Below are positions 50,507-58,129 of a stretch of DNA of 64,000 nt, one piece after another (within the stretch, counting starts at the first letter, position 1; every line of letters starts with the position of its first letter). The notes under the pieces were generated by a model. The model made no database searches. It was not told the origin of the DNA and worked only from the letters and a program-made list of their open reading frames with translations. This DNA is from Streptosporangium subroseum. Its GTDB lineage: Bacteria; Actinomycetota; Actinomycetes; Streptosporangiales; Streptosporangiaceae. Location: assembly GCF_900188345.1 (NCBI RefSeq), contig NZ_FZOD01000036.1, positions 30,007 to 94,006 of the forward strand. Direction: 5' to 3'. A program made the position numbers and the translations under genes.

Positions 50507-50914
50507 TCAGTCCCTTCCGAGCCAGAGGTCGGGGCCGAACACCTCGTAGTGGATGTCGGAGGCGGGCACGCCGCGACGGAGCAGCTGGGAGCGGACGCCG
50601 CGCATGAACGGCAGCGGCCCGCAGAGGTAGGCCACCAGCCGGTCGGGCAGATCGATCCGGGTCAGGTCGACGGTGCCGACGTTGGGCGCCGGTGAGCAGG
50701 CGCACTCGCACGGCGTCTCGTACCACCGGTGCAGGGTGGCTTCGGGCAGGTCGTCGACCAGCTGCTTGAGCTCCTCCCGGTGGGCGTGGTCGGCCGGGGC
50801 GCGGTCGGCGTGGATCACGGTGACCGGGCGGGTGGAACCGGTGGTCGCGAGATGCTCGACCATCGACAGGATGGGGGTGGCGCCGATTCCGGCCGAGGCG
50901 AGGAGCAGCGGGGT
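50507..50914 (-). pseudogene. Flavohaemoprotein/oxidoreductase NAD domain remnant
   Basis: About 135 codons from ACC at 50914 to the stop at 50507, opening with TPLLLASAGIGATPILSMVEHLA. This is the NAD-binding C-terminal domain of flavohaemoglobin-type reductases (VTVIHADRAPADHAHREELKQLV, YLCGPLPFMRGVRSQLLRRGV, IHYEVFGPDLW). An in-frame TAG precedes it and the FAD and globin domains are absent, so it is a 5'-truncated gene. The break lies next to the amidase 3' end. Confidence 0.85.
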
Positions 50915-50933
50915 CTAACCAATTCGGGGTGTT

Positions 50934-52340
50934 TCAGCCGAGCGGGGCGTGGCGGAGCCAGGGCTGGGCGGCCTCCAGCTGTCCGGCGAGGGCCAGGAGC
51001 TGTGACTCACCCCCCGGGGCGGCGATGAGCTGGACACCGATGGGCAGGCCGCTGGAGTGCCGGCCGTACGGGATGCTCATGGCGGGCCAGCCTGCCATGT
51101 TCCAGGCTCCGGTCACCGGGGCGTACGTCAGGTTGACGCGGACGTTCGCCAGGAGCCCGCGGCGGCCCCAGCGCTCCGCGGCCGGGGGGAGGGCGGCGAG
51201 CGTCGGGGTGATGAGCACGTCGGCGTTGCCGAACCACTGGTCGGCTCCGTAGGCGCGCCAGCGGTCGCGGCCCGCCGCGCCGTCCATCCCGAGCCTGGCG
51301 AGCCGCCGGCCGGCCTTCGCGAGGGACCTGGTCCGGCGTTCCAGCTTGCGCGGATTGAGCCCCGCCCCGTTTTTCCTCGCGCACGCGAACCAGGTGGCGA
51401 CCGTGGCGGTGCCCAGCCACGTGGGCAGCCGCTCACCCTGGTCCACCATGGTGTGTCCCGCGGCGCCGAAGGCGTCCGCCGCCTGGATCACCGCCTTCTG
51501 GAACTCGGCGTCCACCGTGAATCCGGGCGGCAGCGGCATCGGCGCCACCGCGATCCGCAGCTTCATCGGCTCCGAGGGGACCAGGCCGCCGGGGTAGTCG
51601 TCGATCGCGCTGCCCACCCCGAGGGACTCGATCTCGCCGGGCTTCGCCAGGGACATGTCTCCCGCCATGACGGCCAGGGCCAGGGCGAGGTCGGCCACGG
51701 TCGTGGCCAGCGGGCCGTTCTCCGCCATCCCGAACCAGTCGTGCTCGGGTGGCGGGACCACGTCCTGGCCGGGCTTGATCGAGACGACCCCGCAGCAGGC
51801 GGCGGGGATGCGCAGCGAGCCGAGCGCGTCGTTGCCGTGGGCCAGCGGCACCATCCCCGCGGCCACGGCCGCCGCGCTCCCACCGGACGACCCGCCCGAA
51901 GTGCGCCCGAGGTCCCATGGGTTGCGCGCCGTGCCGTACACGCTGTCGGAGAATCCGGCCAGGCAGAGCTCCGGCACGTTGGTGATTCCGACGACCACGG
52001 CGCCCGCCGCCCTGAGCCTGGCCACCACCGGATGGTCCTCGGCCGCCGGCGCGTCCGGCGTCGCCGCGGAGCCGTTGCGCGACGCCTCGCCCCGGATCGC
52101 GACGTTGTCCTTGATCGCGATCGGCACCCCGGCGAGCGGCAGCCGGGCCAGGTCCTCCCGGCCCTGTACGGCCCGCGCCTCGGCCAGTGCCTGCTCGACG
52201 CGGACCTTGCGGAAGGCCCCGATACGCCCGTCGCGCACGGCGATCGCGTCGAGGTGCTCCTCGACGACCACGGGCGCGGTGACCTTCCCCCGTCGCACGG
52301 CCTCCGCGATTTCCGCTGCGGACACTCCAACCCACGACAT
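50934..52340 (-). CDS. Amidase family protein
   Basis: 468 residues from ATG 52340. Amidase signature enzyme hydrolysing carboxamides with a Ser-cisSer-Lys triad: Lys77 in IAIKDNVAIRG, cis-Ser at 151 or 152 in RTSGGSSGGSAAAVAAG, and nucleophile Ser175 in GNDALGSLRIPAACCG. Family length is typical. It may be an aliphatic amidase or a GatA-like protein; isolated context (no gatB or gatC) argues against GatA. It runs divergently from nothing and lies beside the flavohaemoprotein remnant. Confidence 0.92.
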   Translation of the reverse strand: MSWVGVSAAEIAEAVRRGKVTAPVVVEEHLDAIAVRDGRIGAFRKVRVEQALAEARAVQGREDLARLPLAGVPIAIKDNVAIRGEASRNGSAATPDAPAAEDHPVVARLRAAGAVVVGITNVPELCLAGFSDSVYGTARNPWDLGRTSGGSSGGSAAAVAAGMVPLAHGNDALGSLRIPAACCGVVSIKPGQDVVPPPEHDWFGMAENGPLATTVADLALALAVMAGDMSLAKPGEIESLGVGSAIDDYPGGLVPSEPMKLRIAVAPMPLPPGFTVDAEFQKAVIQAADAFGAAGHTMVDQGERLPTWLGTATVATWFACARKNGAGLNPRKLERRTRSLAKAGRRLARLGMDGAAGRDRWRAYGADQWFGNADVLITPTLAALPPAAERWGRRGLLANVRVNLTYAPVTGAWNMAGWPAMSIPYGRHSSGLPIGVQLIAAPGGESQLLALAGQLEAAQPWLRHAPLG

Positions 52341-52387
52341 GAACCGAGTGTGGTCCGGCAAATGCGGAAGGGGAAGCTCCCCACGTC

Positions 52388-52585
52388 TCAATCAGATGAC
52401 TTGTCCGGCTCGTCCGCGTTATCGCGCTCGACCTGTCGGGGGTCGCGGCCCGCGCCCCTGAGCGCCAGGCGCAGCGCGTACTCCAGCTGCGCGTTGACGC
52501 TCCTCAGGTCGTCGGCCGCCCACTTGGCGACCGCCTCGTAGACGGCGGGGTCGAGCCTGAGCAGGATCTTCTTCCGCTCAGCCAT
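52388..52585 (-). CDS. Small ribbon-helix-helix-like protein
   Basis: 65 residues. RKKILLRLDPAVYEAVAKWAADDLRSVNAQLEYALRLAL has the strand-helix-helix pattern of Arc/MetJ-like DNA-binding proteins. The ATG overlaps the SPFH gene stop by 8 bp (ATGGCTGA), so it is co-translated with the SPFH protein. Could be an autoregulator or antitoxin-like protein; no toxin gene is adjacent. An Arc-type RHH next to an SPFH protein recurs in actinobacteria. Confidence 0.82.
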   Translation of the reverse strand: MAERKKILLRLDPAVYEAVAKWAADDLRSVNAQLEYALRLALRGAGRDPRQVERDNADEPDKSSD

Positions 52586-53429
52586 ACAGGCTGCCGGTGT
52601 TGATCACCGGCTGGGTCGCCCGGTCCCCGCACAGGACGACCAGGAGGTTGGACACCATCTGGGCTTTGCGCTCCTCGTCGAGCTCCACCACGTTCTCCTC
52701 ACGCAGCCGGGTCAGTGCGAGCTGGACCATGCCTACCGCACCGGCGACGATCTGTGTGCGCGCCGCGACGACCTGGGTGGCCTGCTGTCGGACCAGCATC
52801 GCCTGGGCGATCTCCGGCGCGTAGGCGAGGTGGGTGATCCGCGCCTCCAGCACCTCCACCCCGGCCAGCGTGGTGCGGTCGCTCAGCTCGACGGTGAGCT
52901 CGGCGGCCACCTCGGCGCCGTCGCGCAGGCTGGTGCGGCCCTCGTCGTGGGCGTCGTAGGGGTGGGTGGTGGCCAGGTGCCTGACCGCGGCCTCGGACTG
53001 GATCGCCACGTACTGCTCGTAGTGGTCCACGGAGAACGCGGCCTTGGCGGTGTCGATCACCTTGTAGACGACGACCGCCGCGATCTCCACGGGGTTGCCG
53101 TCGGCGTCGTTCACCTTGAGCTTGGCCGTCTCGAAGTTGCGCACCCGCAGGGAGATCGACTGCTTGCTGGTGAACGGCAGCAGCCACTGGAAGCCCGCCC
53201 GGTCCACCGACCCGACGTAGCGTCCGAGGAACTGGACGACCCTCGCCTCGTTCGGGTTGATCACCGCGAATCCGGTGAACACGAACAGCGTGATGACGAT
53301 CCACGCGACTGCGGCGGCGGTCTGCGCCGTTGTCCCCATCGACGTGGTGACCACGGCCAGAACGGCTCCGAGCAGCACGAGCCCGGCCAGGACGGCGAAT
53401 CCACTCGTACGGAAAGCACGTCGTTCCAT
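52578..53429 (-). CDS. SPFH/band-7 domain membrane protein
   Basis: 283 residues from ATG 53429. Two N-terminal hydrophobic segments (about 8-30 and 40-58: GFAVLAGLVLLGAVLAVV, AVAWIVITLFVFTGFAVI) anchor it; the SPFH domain follows (INPNEARVVQFLGRYVGSVDRAGFQWLLPFTSKQSISLRVRNFE to about residue 230), with a stomatin-like helical region to VQLALTRLREENVVELDEERKAQMVSNLLVVLCG. These proteins form membrane microdomain scaffolds. The second gene of the unit is the ribbon-helix-helix protein. A palindrome lies in the promoter region. Confidence 0.9.
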   Translation of the reverse strand: MERRAFRTSGFAVLAGLVLLGAVLAVVTTSMGTTAQTAAAVAWIVITLFVFTGFAVINPNEARVVQFLGRYVGSVDRAGFQWLLPFTSKQSISLRVRNFETAKLKVNDADGNPVEIAAVVVYKVIDTAKAAFSVDHYEQYVAIQSEAAVRHLATTHPYDAHDEGRTSLRDGAEVAAELTVELSDRTTLAGVEVLEARITHLAYAPEIAQAMLVRQQATQVVAARTQIVAGAVGMVQLALTRLREENVVELDEERKAQMVSNLLVVLCGDRATQPVINTGSLYG

Positions 53430-53441
53430 GAGTCCCTGCCC

Positions 53442-53462
53442 TTGATATCGAAGTGATATCAC
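53442..53462 (-). promoter_or_regulatory. Palindromic operator upstream of SPFH gene
   Basis: TTGATATCGAA followed by the perfect palindrome GTGATATCAC (53453-53462), about 25-35 bp before the SPFH start. Could be the binding site of the co-encoded ribbon-helix-helix protein. Confidence 0.55.
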
Positions 53463-53565
53463 TACGATAGCGCGCGGTCGGCCATGCCGCCCAGTGCTGG
53501 GAGAGGATTCGATGAAATTTCGGAGAAATGGTGCTTTGTCGGGGTGGGAGATGAAAAGTCCTGAC

Positions 53566-53711
53566 AGGTGCCGGGGGAGAGGGCGTGCAGGAATGTCGGG
53601 GGGAGAAGGGCGGGGTGCCGAGGGGGGCGTAAGGGACGGCGCCGCGCCGGGACGCCGGGAGAGGACGTGCGGGAATGCCGGGGAGAAGGCTGGGCGGGGT
53701 GCCGGGAGTCA
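53566..53711 (-). repeat. 82-bp stop-anchored repeat after hrpB
   Basis: Two imperfect copies, markers CGTGCAGGAATG (53584) and CGTGCGGGAATG (53666), period 82 bp, each with GGGGTGCCG(A/G)GG(G). On the coding strand the array begins at the hrpB stop codon. Confidence 0.75.
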
Positions 53712-56546
53712 GCGGCGGGGGTTGATGCGGCGGGTGGCGACGGCGGACAGGGGATCCTCCGGCCAGGGATGCCGGGGATAGCGGCCGCGGAGTTCGGCGC
53801 GGACCGCGCGGTAGCCCTCGCGCCAGAAGGAGGCCAGGTCGGCGGTGACGGCCGCCGGACGGCCCGCGGGAGAGAGCAGGTGGATCACCAGGGGGACCCC
53901 GGCGATGCGAGGGGCCTCGGCCCAGCCGAACAGCTCCTGGAGCTTGGCCGCCAGGACCGGCTGGTCGCCGGAGTAGTCGATCCTGATCCGCGACCCGCTC
54001 GGCACCTCGATCCGTTCGGGGGCGGTGTCCGCCAGGCGGACACTCCACGGGACCAGGCGGTGCAGGGCGGAGGTCACGTTGAGACGCTCCAGGTCGGAGC
54101 GGCGGTGGGCGCGGGACAGCTCCGGCTCCAGCCACCGGTCGGCGGCGTCGATCAGCGCGCCGTCGTCCGTCGCGGGCCACGGGTCGCCGAGTGTCCGGTG
54201 ACAGAAGGCCAGGCGTTCGCGCAGGGCGACGGCCTCGGGCGTCCAGCGCAGGATCGACAGACCCTCGCTGCGCAGGCCGTCCAGGATGGCGGGGCGGACG
54301 TCGGCGTCGCGAAGCCGGGAGGCGGACAGCTCGATCGCGCCCAGCCGTTCCACTCGGCGCGCCGAGACGTCACCGCGTCGTTCACCCGGCGGGACTCGCC
54401 AGCCGACCTCCTGCCCGCTGCTGTGGAGAGGGGCGGCGGCGAACCTGGCGATCTCCTCGTCGATCACCACCGCCTGCCTGACGCGGGCGGACGCGGCTCC
54501 GGTCGGGCGATCCGCGACCGCCACGGCCAGCCACTCCGCCGTCCCCAGCCGCGAGCCCCCCGGCAGCTCGGCGGCGGTTCCCGACGCCATCAGGTACGAC
54601 CCGCCCCTGCGCCGGGCCACCCGTTCGGGGTAGGCCAGCGCCACGACCAACCCGGCCACGGCGTCGTCACTCGGCCCCGATCCCGCGCCCCAGCCGGGCG
54701 GCACGGAGACGCCGTCGCCGGGGGCTCCCCGCCGGTTCTCGCCGGGAGAGCTCTGCCGGTCGTTACGGGGAACGGCCCGGGCCAGTCGTTCCGTCTCCTG
54801 GCGCCACCGGGCGGAGAATCCACCGCCACCGCTGCCACCGCCCTGCCGGGCGGACCGCCAGACCGCGACCAGGTCGTCGCTCGCGTCCCTGGGGAGTTGC
54901 TCCGACAGCAACGCCACGACCTCGGCGGCCCGGGGGCCGACGTCGATCAGGGCCCGGGCAAGGCGGGGATGGACTCCGACGCCGGCCATCCGGCGGCCCC
55001 GGGCGGTGATCCGGCCGTACCGGGCGCCTGAAGAGCGTGGGCCGGGGGAGGCCGAAGAACGCGCGGTGTCCGGGGAGGGCGGGGGGCCTGAGGAGTACGC
55101 GATGTCCGGGGAGGGGGAGCCGTCGGGCGAGCCGAGGGCGCCCAGGGCGTACAGGGTCCGCTGGGCGGCGTCCATCGCGGCGGGCGGAGGCGGGTCGAGC
55201 AGGGCCAGGCCGGTGGCGGCGGGGTCGCCCCAGCAGGCGGCCTGCAGGGCGAAGCCGGTCAGGTCGGCGAGGGCGATCTCGGGCTGGGCGTGTTCGGGAA
55301 GGCGGTCGTGCTCGGCCTGTGACCAGCATCGATACACCATGCCCGGCGCCTCGCGACCTGCTCGCCCGGCGCGCTGGGTGGCCGAGGCCTTGGACGCGCG
55401 GACGGTGGTCAGCGAGCCGAGGCCGCGGGCGTGGTCGGTGCGGGGCTCGCGGGCGAGCCCCGAGTCGACCACGATCCGGACGCCCGGCACGGTCAGGCTC
55501 GACTCGGCGACCGAGGTGGCGAGCACCACTCTCCGCCCCGCGGAGGGAGACAGGACCGCGTCCTGGACGTGAGCCGGAGCCTGGCCGTGGACCTGGAGGA
55601 CCTCGACGCCGGAAAGCATCGCGGCCACCCGGCCGATCTCGCCGACCCCCGGCAGGAAGCACAGCACGTCCCCCTCGTGCTCGGCCAGCGCACGCCGTAC
55701 GAGGTCGGCGACGTGAGACAGAAAGGCCGGGTCCACCCGCAGGCCGTGAGGAGGGGTGACGGGTCTGGTGGGTGGCGCCCAAATGGGCGTGACCGGGTGC
55801 ATGGTGCCGGAGGCGTGCACGATCGGCGCCGGGCCGTCGGGGTCGTCCACGGGCGAGAGGGCATTCGGACGGCCGGACTCGTCCACGGGCTGGAGGTCAC
55901 TCGGCGCGCCGGAATCCGGTCGGCGCATCTGGGGCGAGGTGTCGGCCGAGTCGATCGGGTGGGCCGGAGACACGGTGGCGGCGGAATCCGGCCGGCGAGT
56001 CTGGGGAGCGGCTTCGCCGGAGCCGAGGAGGCGGGCCCAGGGGGCGGCGTCGGCGGTGGCGGAGGTGGCGATGATCCGCAGGTCGGGACGGAGGGTGGCG
56101 CGGACGTCGAGGAGGAAGGCCAGGGCGGTGTCGGCGTCCAGATGGCGTTCGTGGCATTCGTCCAGCAGGACCACGTCCACGCCGTCGAGCTCGGGATCAC
56201 GCTGGAGCCGCTGGAGGAGGACACCGGTGGTGACGACCTCGATGAGGGTCTTCGCGCCGACCCTGCGCTCGCCGCGGATCGAGAACCCGACCTCGTCGCC
56301 CACCTTCGACTCCAGCAGCCAGGCCATCCGCTTCGCCGCGGCTCGTACGGCCATCCGCCGGGGCTCGGCCACGATCACCCGCTTCGGCGCGGACCCGTCG
56401 AGGAGTCCGGCCAGCGCGAGCGGGACGAGGGTGGTCTTGCCGGTGCCCGGAGGGGCGGTGAGCACGGCGATGCCACGCCGGTCCAGAGCCTCGGTCAGCT
56501 CGGGCAGGACATGACGGACGGGCAGGTCGTACCAGGCGGAACGCAC
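53709..56546 (-). CDS. hrpB: ATP-dependent helicase HrpB
   Basis: 945 residues from GTG 56546 (VRSAWYDLPVRHVLPELTEAL). DExH helicase: Walker A VLTAPPGTGKTTLVPLALAG, DECH box VVLLDECHERHLDADTALAF, SAT-type motif III region IIATSATADAAPWARLL, then helicase C-terminal QRAGRAGR motif VI. A lineage-specific insertion between the two RecA-like domains is Pro/Asp/Ser-rich (about residues 245-325), with two RRPDS repeats (QTRRPDS and QMRRPDS). HrpB-like DEAH helicases act on RNA; the exact role in actinobacteria is unknown. A repeat begins at the stop. Confidence 0.93.
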   Translation of the reverse strand: MRSAWYDLPVRHVLPELTEALDRRGIAVLTAPPGTGKTTLVPLALAGLLDGSAPKRVIVAEPRRMAVRAAAKRMAWLLESKVGDEVGFSIRGERRVGAKTLIEVVTTGVLLQRLQRDPELDGVDVVLLDECHERHLDADTALAFLLDVRATLRPDLRIIATSATADAAPWARLLGSGEAAPQTRRPDSAATVSPAHPIDSADTSPQMRRPDSGAPSDLQPVDESGRPNALSPVDDPDGPAPIVHASGTMHPVTPIWAPPTRPVTPPHGLRVDPAFLSHVADLVRRALAEHEGDVLCFLPGVGEIGRVAAMLSGVEVLQVHGQAPAHVQDAVLSPSAGRRVVLATSVAESSLTVPGVRIVVDSGLAREPRTDHARGLGSLTTVRASKASATQRAGRAGREAPGMVYRCWSQAEHDRLPEHAQPEIALADLTGFALQAACWGDPAATGLALLDPPPPAAMDAAQRTLYALGALGSPDGSPSPDIAYSSGPPPSPDTARSSASPGPRSSGARYGRITARGRRMAGVGVHPRLARALIDVGPRAAEVVALLSEQLPRDASDDLVAVWRSARQGGGSGGGGFSARWRQETERLARAVPRNDRQSSPGENRRGAPGDGVSVPPGWGAGSGPSDDAVAGLVVALAYPERVARRRGGSYLMASGTAAELPGGSRLGTAEWLAVAVADRPTGAASARVRQAVVIDEEIARFAAAPLHSSGQEVGWRVPPGERRGDVSARRVERLGAIELSASRLRDADVRPAILDGLRSEGLSILRWTPEAVALRERLAFCHRTLGDPWPATDDGALIDAADRWLEPELSRAHRRSDLERLNVTSALHRLVPWSVRLADTAPERIEVPSGSRIRIDYSGDQPVLAAKLQELFGWAEAPRIAGVPLVIHLLSPAGRPAAVTADLASFWREGYRAVRAELRGRYPRHPWPEDPLSAVATRRINPRR

Positions 56547-56596
56547 CCGACCAGTCTCCCCGAGTTCGGCGACCGGCAGGACGGCGACGGTGCCCG

Positions 56597-57079
56597 TCAG
56601 GGTGATGTTCGGGCGGAGGTCTCCTCGGCCTCCGCTCCGGGGCCGGGCAGCACGTCGACGTCGGTGGCGTGCATCGGCTGGTCGCACACCGAGCAGTGCA
56701 GCTCTACGTGGCTGATCTCGCCGCAGGCGTGGTGCCGGTAGAGCACCGGTGGACCGGCCTCGCCCGCCGTCCACCGGTCACCCCAGCGCACCATCACCAG
56801 CAGCAGGTCGCAGAGCTCCAGACCCTTGACGGTGAGCGTGTACTCGTGGCGCGGAGGCCGGCTCGAATACTCCTGCCGCTCCAGCACGCCGTTCTCGACC
56901 AGCCACCTGAGCCGCTCGGCGAGCACCTTGCGTGAGATGCCCAAGCCCTGCTGGATCTGCTCGAAGCGGGTGATGCCGACGTAGATGTTGCGCAGGATCA
57001 GCGGCGACCACGGCTCGCCGATGACATCCATCGTGCGGGCGATCGAGCAGGCCATGTCGCCGAACCGGGTTCGCTGCAT
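56597..57079 (-). CDS. HxlR-type regulator with zinc-like C-terminal motif
   Basis: 160 residues. HxlR winged helix (CSIARTMDVIGEPWSPLILRNIYVGITRFEQIQQGLGISRKVLAERL). The C-terminal 55 residues carry a HACGEISHVELHCSVCDQPM motif with four Cys/His ligands suggestive of metal binding or thiol sensing. Divergent from a DUF899 gene, with two matching palindromes between them, so it likely represses the DUF899 gene and itself. Confidence 0.9.
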   Translation of the reverse strand: MQRTRFGDMACSIARTMDVIGEPWSPLILRNIYVGITRFEQIQQGLGISRKVLAERLRWLVENGVLERQEYSSRPPRHEYTLTVKGLELCDLLLVMVRWGDRWTAGEAGPPVLYRHHACGEISHVELHCSVCDQPMHATDVDVLPGPGAEAEETSARTSP

Positions 57080-57098
57080 GGGTCCAGTTTAAGCGAGA

Positions 57099-57158
57099 GG
57101 GTTCCCTCAGGGAATGGTCGCCTGTTAGCGTTTCCCTGTCAGTTCCCTAAGGGAACGT
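57099..57158. promoter_or_regulatory. Twin HxlR-type operators
   Basis: Two pseudo-palindromes: TTCCCTCAGGGAA (57102-57114) and GTTCCCTAAGGGAAC (57142-57156), with a half-site TTTCCCT at 57131. The two sites are about 40 bp apart, centre to centre, four helical turns, between divergent HxlR and DUF899 genes. Confidence 0.75.
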
Positions 57159-57175
57159 ATCGGAGGGATTGCACC

Positions 57176-57829
57176 ATGAACCGTCCCCAGGTCGTCTCGG
57201 CGCAGGAGTGGCAGGCCGCGCGGGAGGCGCTGCTGGTGAAGGAGAAGGAACACACCCGCGCACTGGACGCGCTGGCCGCAGAGCGGCGCAGGATGCCGAT
57301 GGTCCGGCTGGACAAGGACTATCGGTTCACCGCGCCGGACCGCACGACGGTCGGACTCGCGGACCTGTTCCAGGGCCGCCGCCAGCTGGTCGTCTACCAC
57401 TTCATGCTGGAGCCGGGCCAGGACTGGCTCTGCGGGGGCTGCGCCTCCTTCACCGACAACATCGCCGACCAGTCGCACCTCAACGCCCGGGACACCACGC
57501 TGATCCTCATGGCCCGCGCGCCGCAGGAGGAGATCGACCGGATCCGGCGGCGGATGGGCTGGACCGTGCCCTGGTACTCCTCCCACGGCAGCGACTTCAA
57601 CGACGACCTCGGCCTGGGCGGAGGCTTCGGGCTGAGTGTGCTGCTGCGCGACGGCGAGGAGTTCTTCCGCACCTACTTCACCAACGGCCGCGGGGTGGAC
57701 CGGCTCAGGCTGGACTTCAACCTGCTGGATCTGACCCCGTACGGCCGGCAGGAGGTCTGGGAGGACTCACCGGAGGGCTGGCCGCAGGACCCGACCATGA
57801 GCTGGCTGAAAGTACGCGACGAATACTGA
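57176..57829 (+). CDS. DUF899 family thioredoxin-like protein
   Basis: 217 residues. DUF899 members have a thioredoxin-like fold: LADLFQGRRQLVVYHFMLEPGQDWLCGGCASFTDNIA, with the CxxC-type CGGC, then HGSDFNDDLGLGGGFGLSVLLRDGEEFFRTYFTNGRGVDRL. The ATG is preceded by GGAGGG. Regulation by the divergent HxlR protein through GTTCCCT palindromes is strongly suggested. Function unknown; thiol redox sensing or electrophile response is possible. Confidence 0.9.
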   Translation: MNRPQVVSAQEWQAAREALLVKEKEHTRALDALAAERRRMPMVRLDKDYRFTAPDRTTVGLADLFQGRRQLVVYHFMLEPGQDWLCGGCASFTDNIADQSHLNARDTTLILMARAPQEEIDRIRRRMGWTVPWYSSHGSDFNDDLGLGGGFGLSVLLRDGEEFFRTYFTNGRGVDRLRLDFNLLDLTPYGRQEVWEDSPEGWPQDPTMSWLKVRDEY

Positions 57830-58129
57830 GCCCGGTGTTTCCCTGCCGAACGGCCGGACGACACCGCGTTCGACAGCGGCTTCCAGTGCCTCCGACAGGA
57901 ACTCGGTGAGGACTGATCAGGGGTCTTCCATAACCGCGGTGCCGACCAGGAAGGACGACTTACGCCACATGCTTCGTCTATGTGAATCGGCGGCTACTGC
58001 GAGGCAAGTGGCACCGGCGTCAAGCCGGGTGGCCCATCCGAGTGGAGCTCGTGCCGGGCAGGGGCCATCCAGGCCGGAGTAGCCAAGTACGGAAGAGGCC
58101 TTCGGCGCGACCACGGTCGCTCGGGAGTT
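57830..58129. other. Gene-free region with one dispersed repeat copy
   Basis: About 300 bp. One frame at the start (AERPDDTAFDSGFQCLRQELGED) may be a fragment. At 58002-58036 lies a copy of a dispersed repeat (GTGGCACCGGCGTCAAGCCG) that recurs at 60735 and 61919. Nothing else supported. Confidence 0.55.

Noticed and set aside
57830..58129. Short gene reading AERPDDTAFDSGFQCLRQELGED
   Set aside because: No start codon or ribosome binding site in frame; too short to distinguish from chance.
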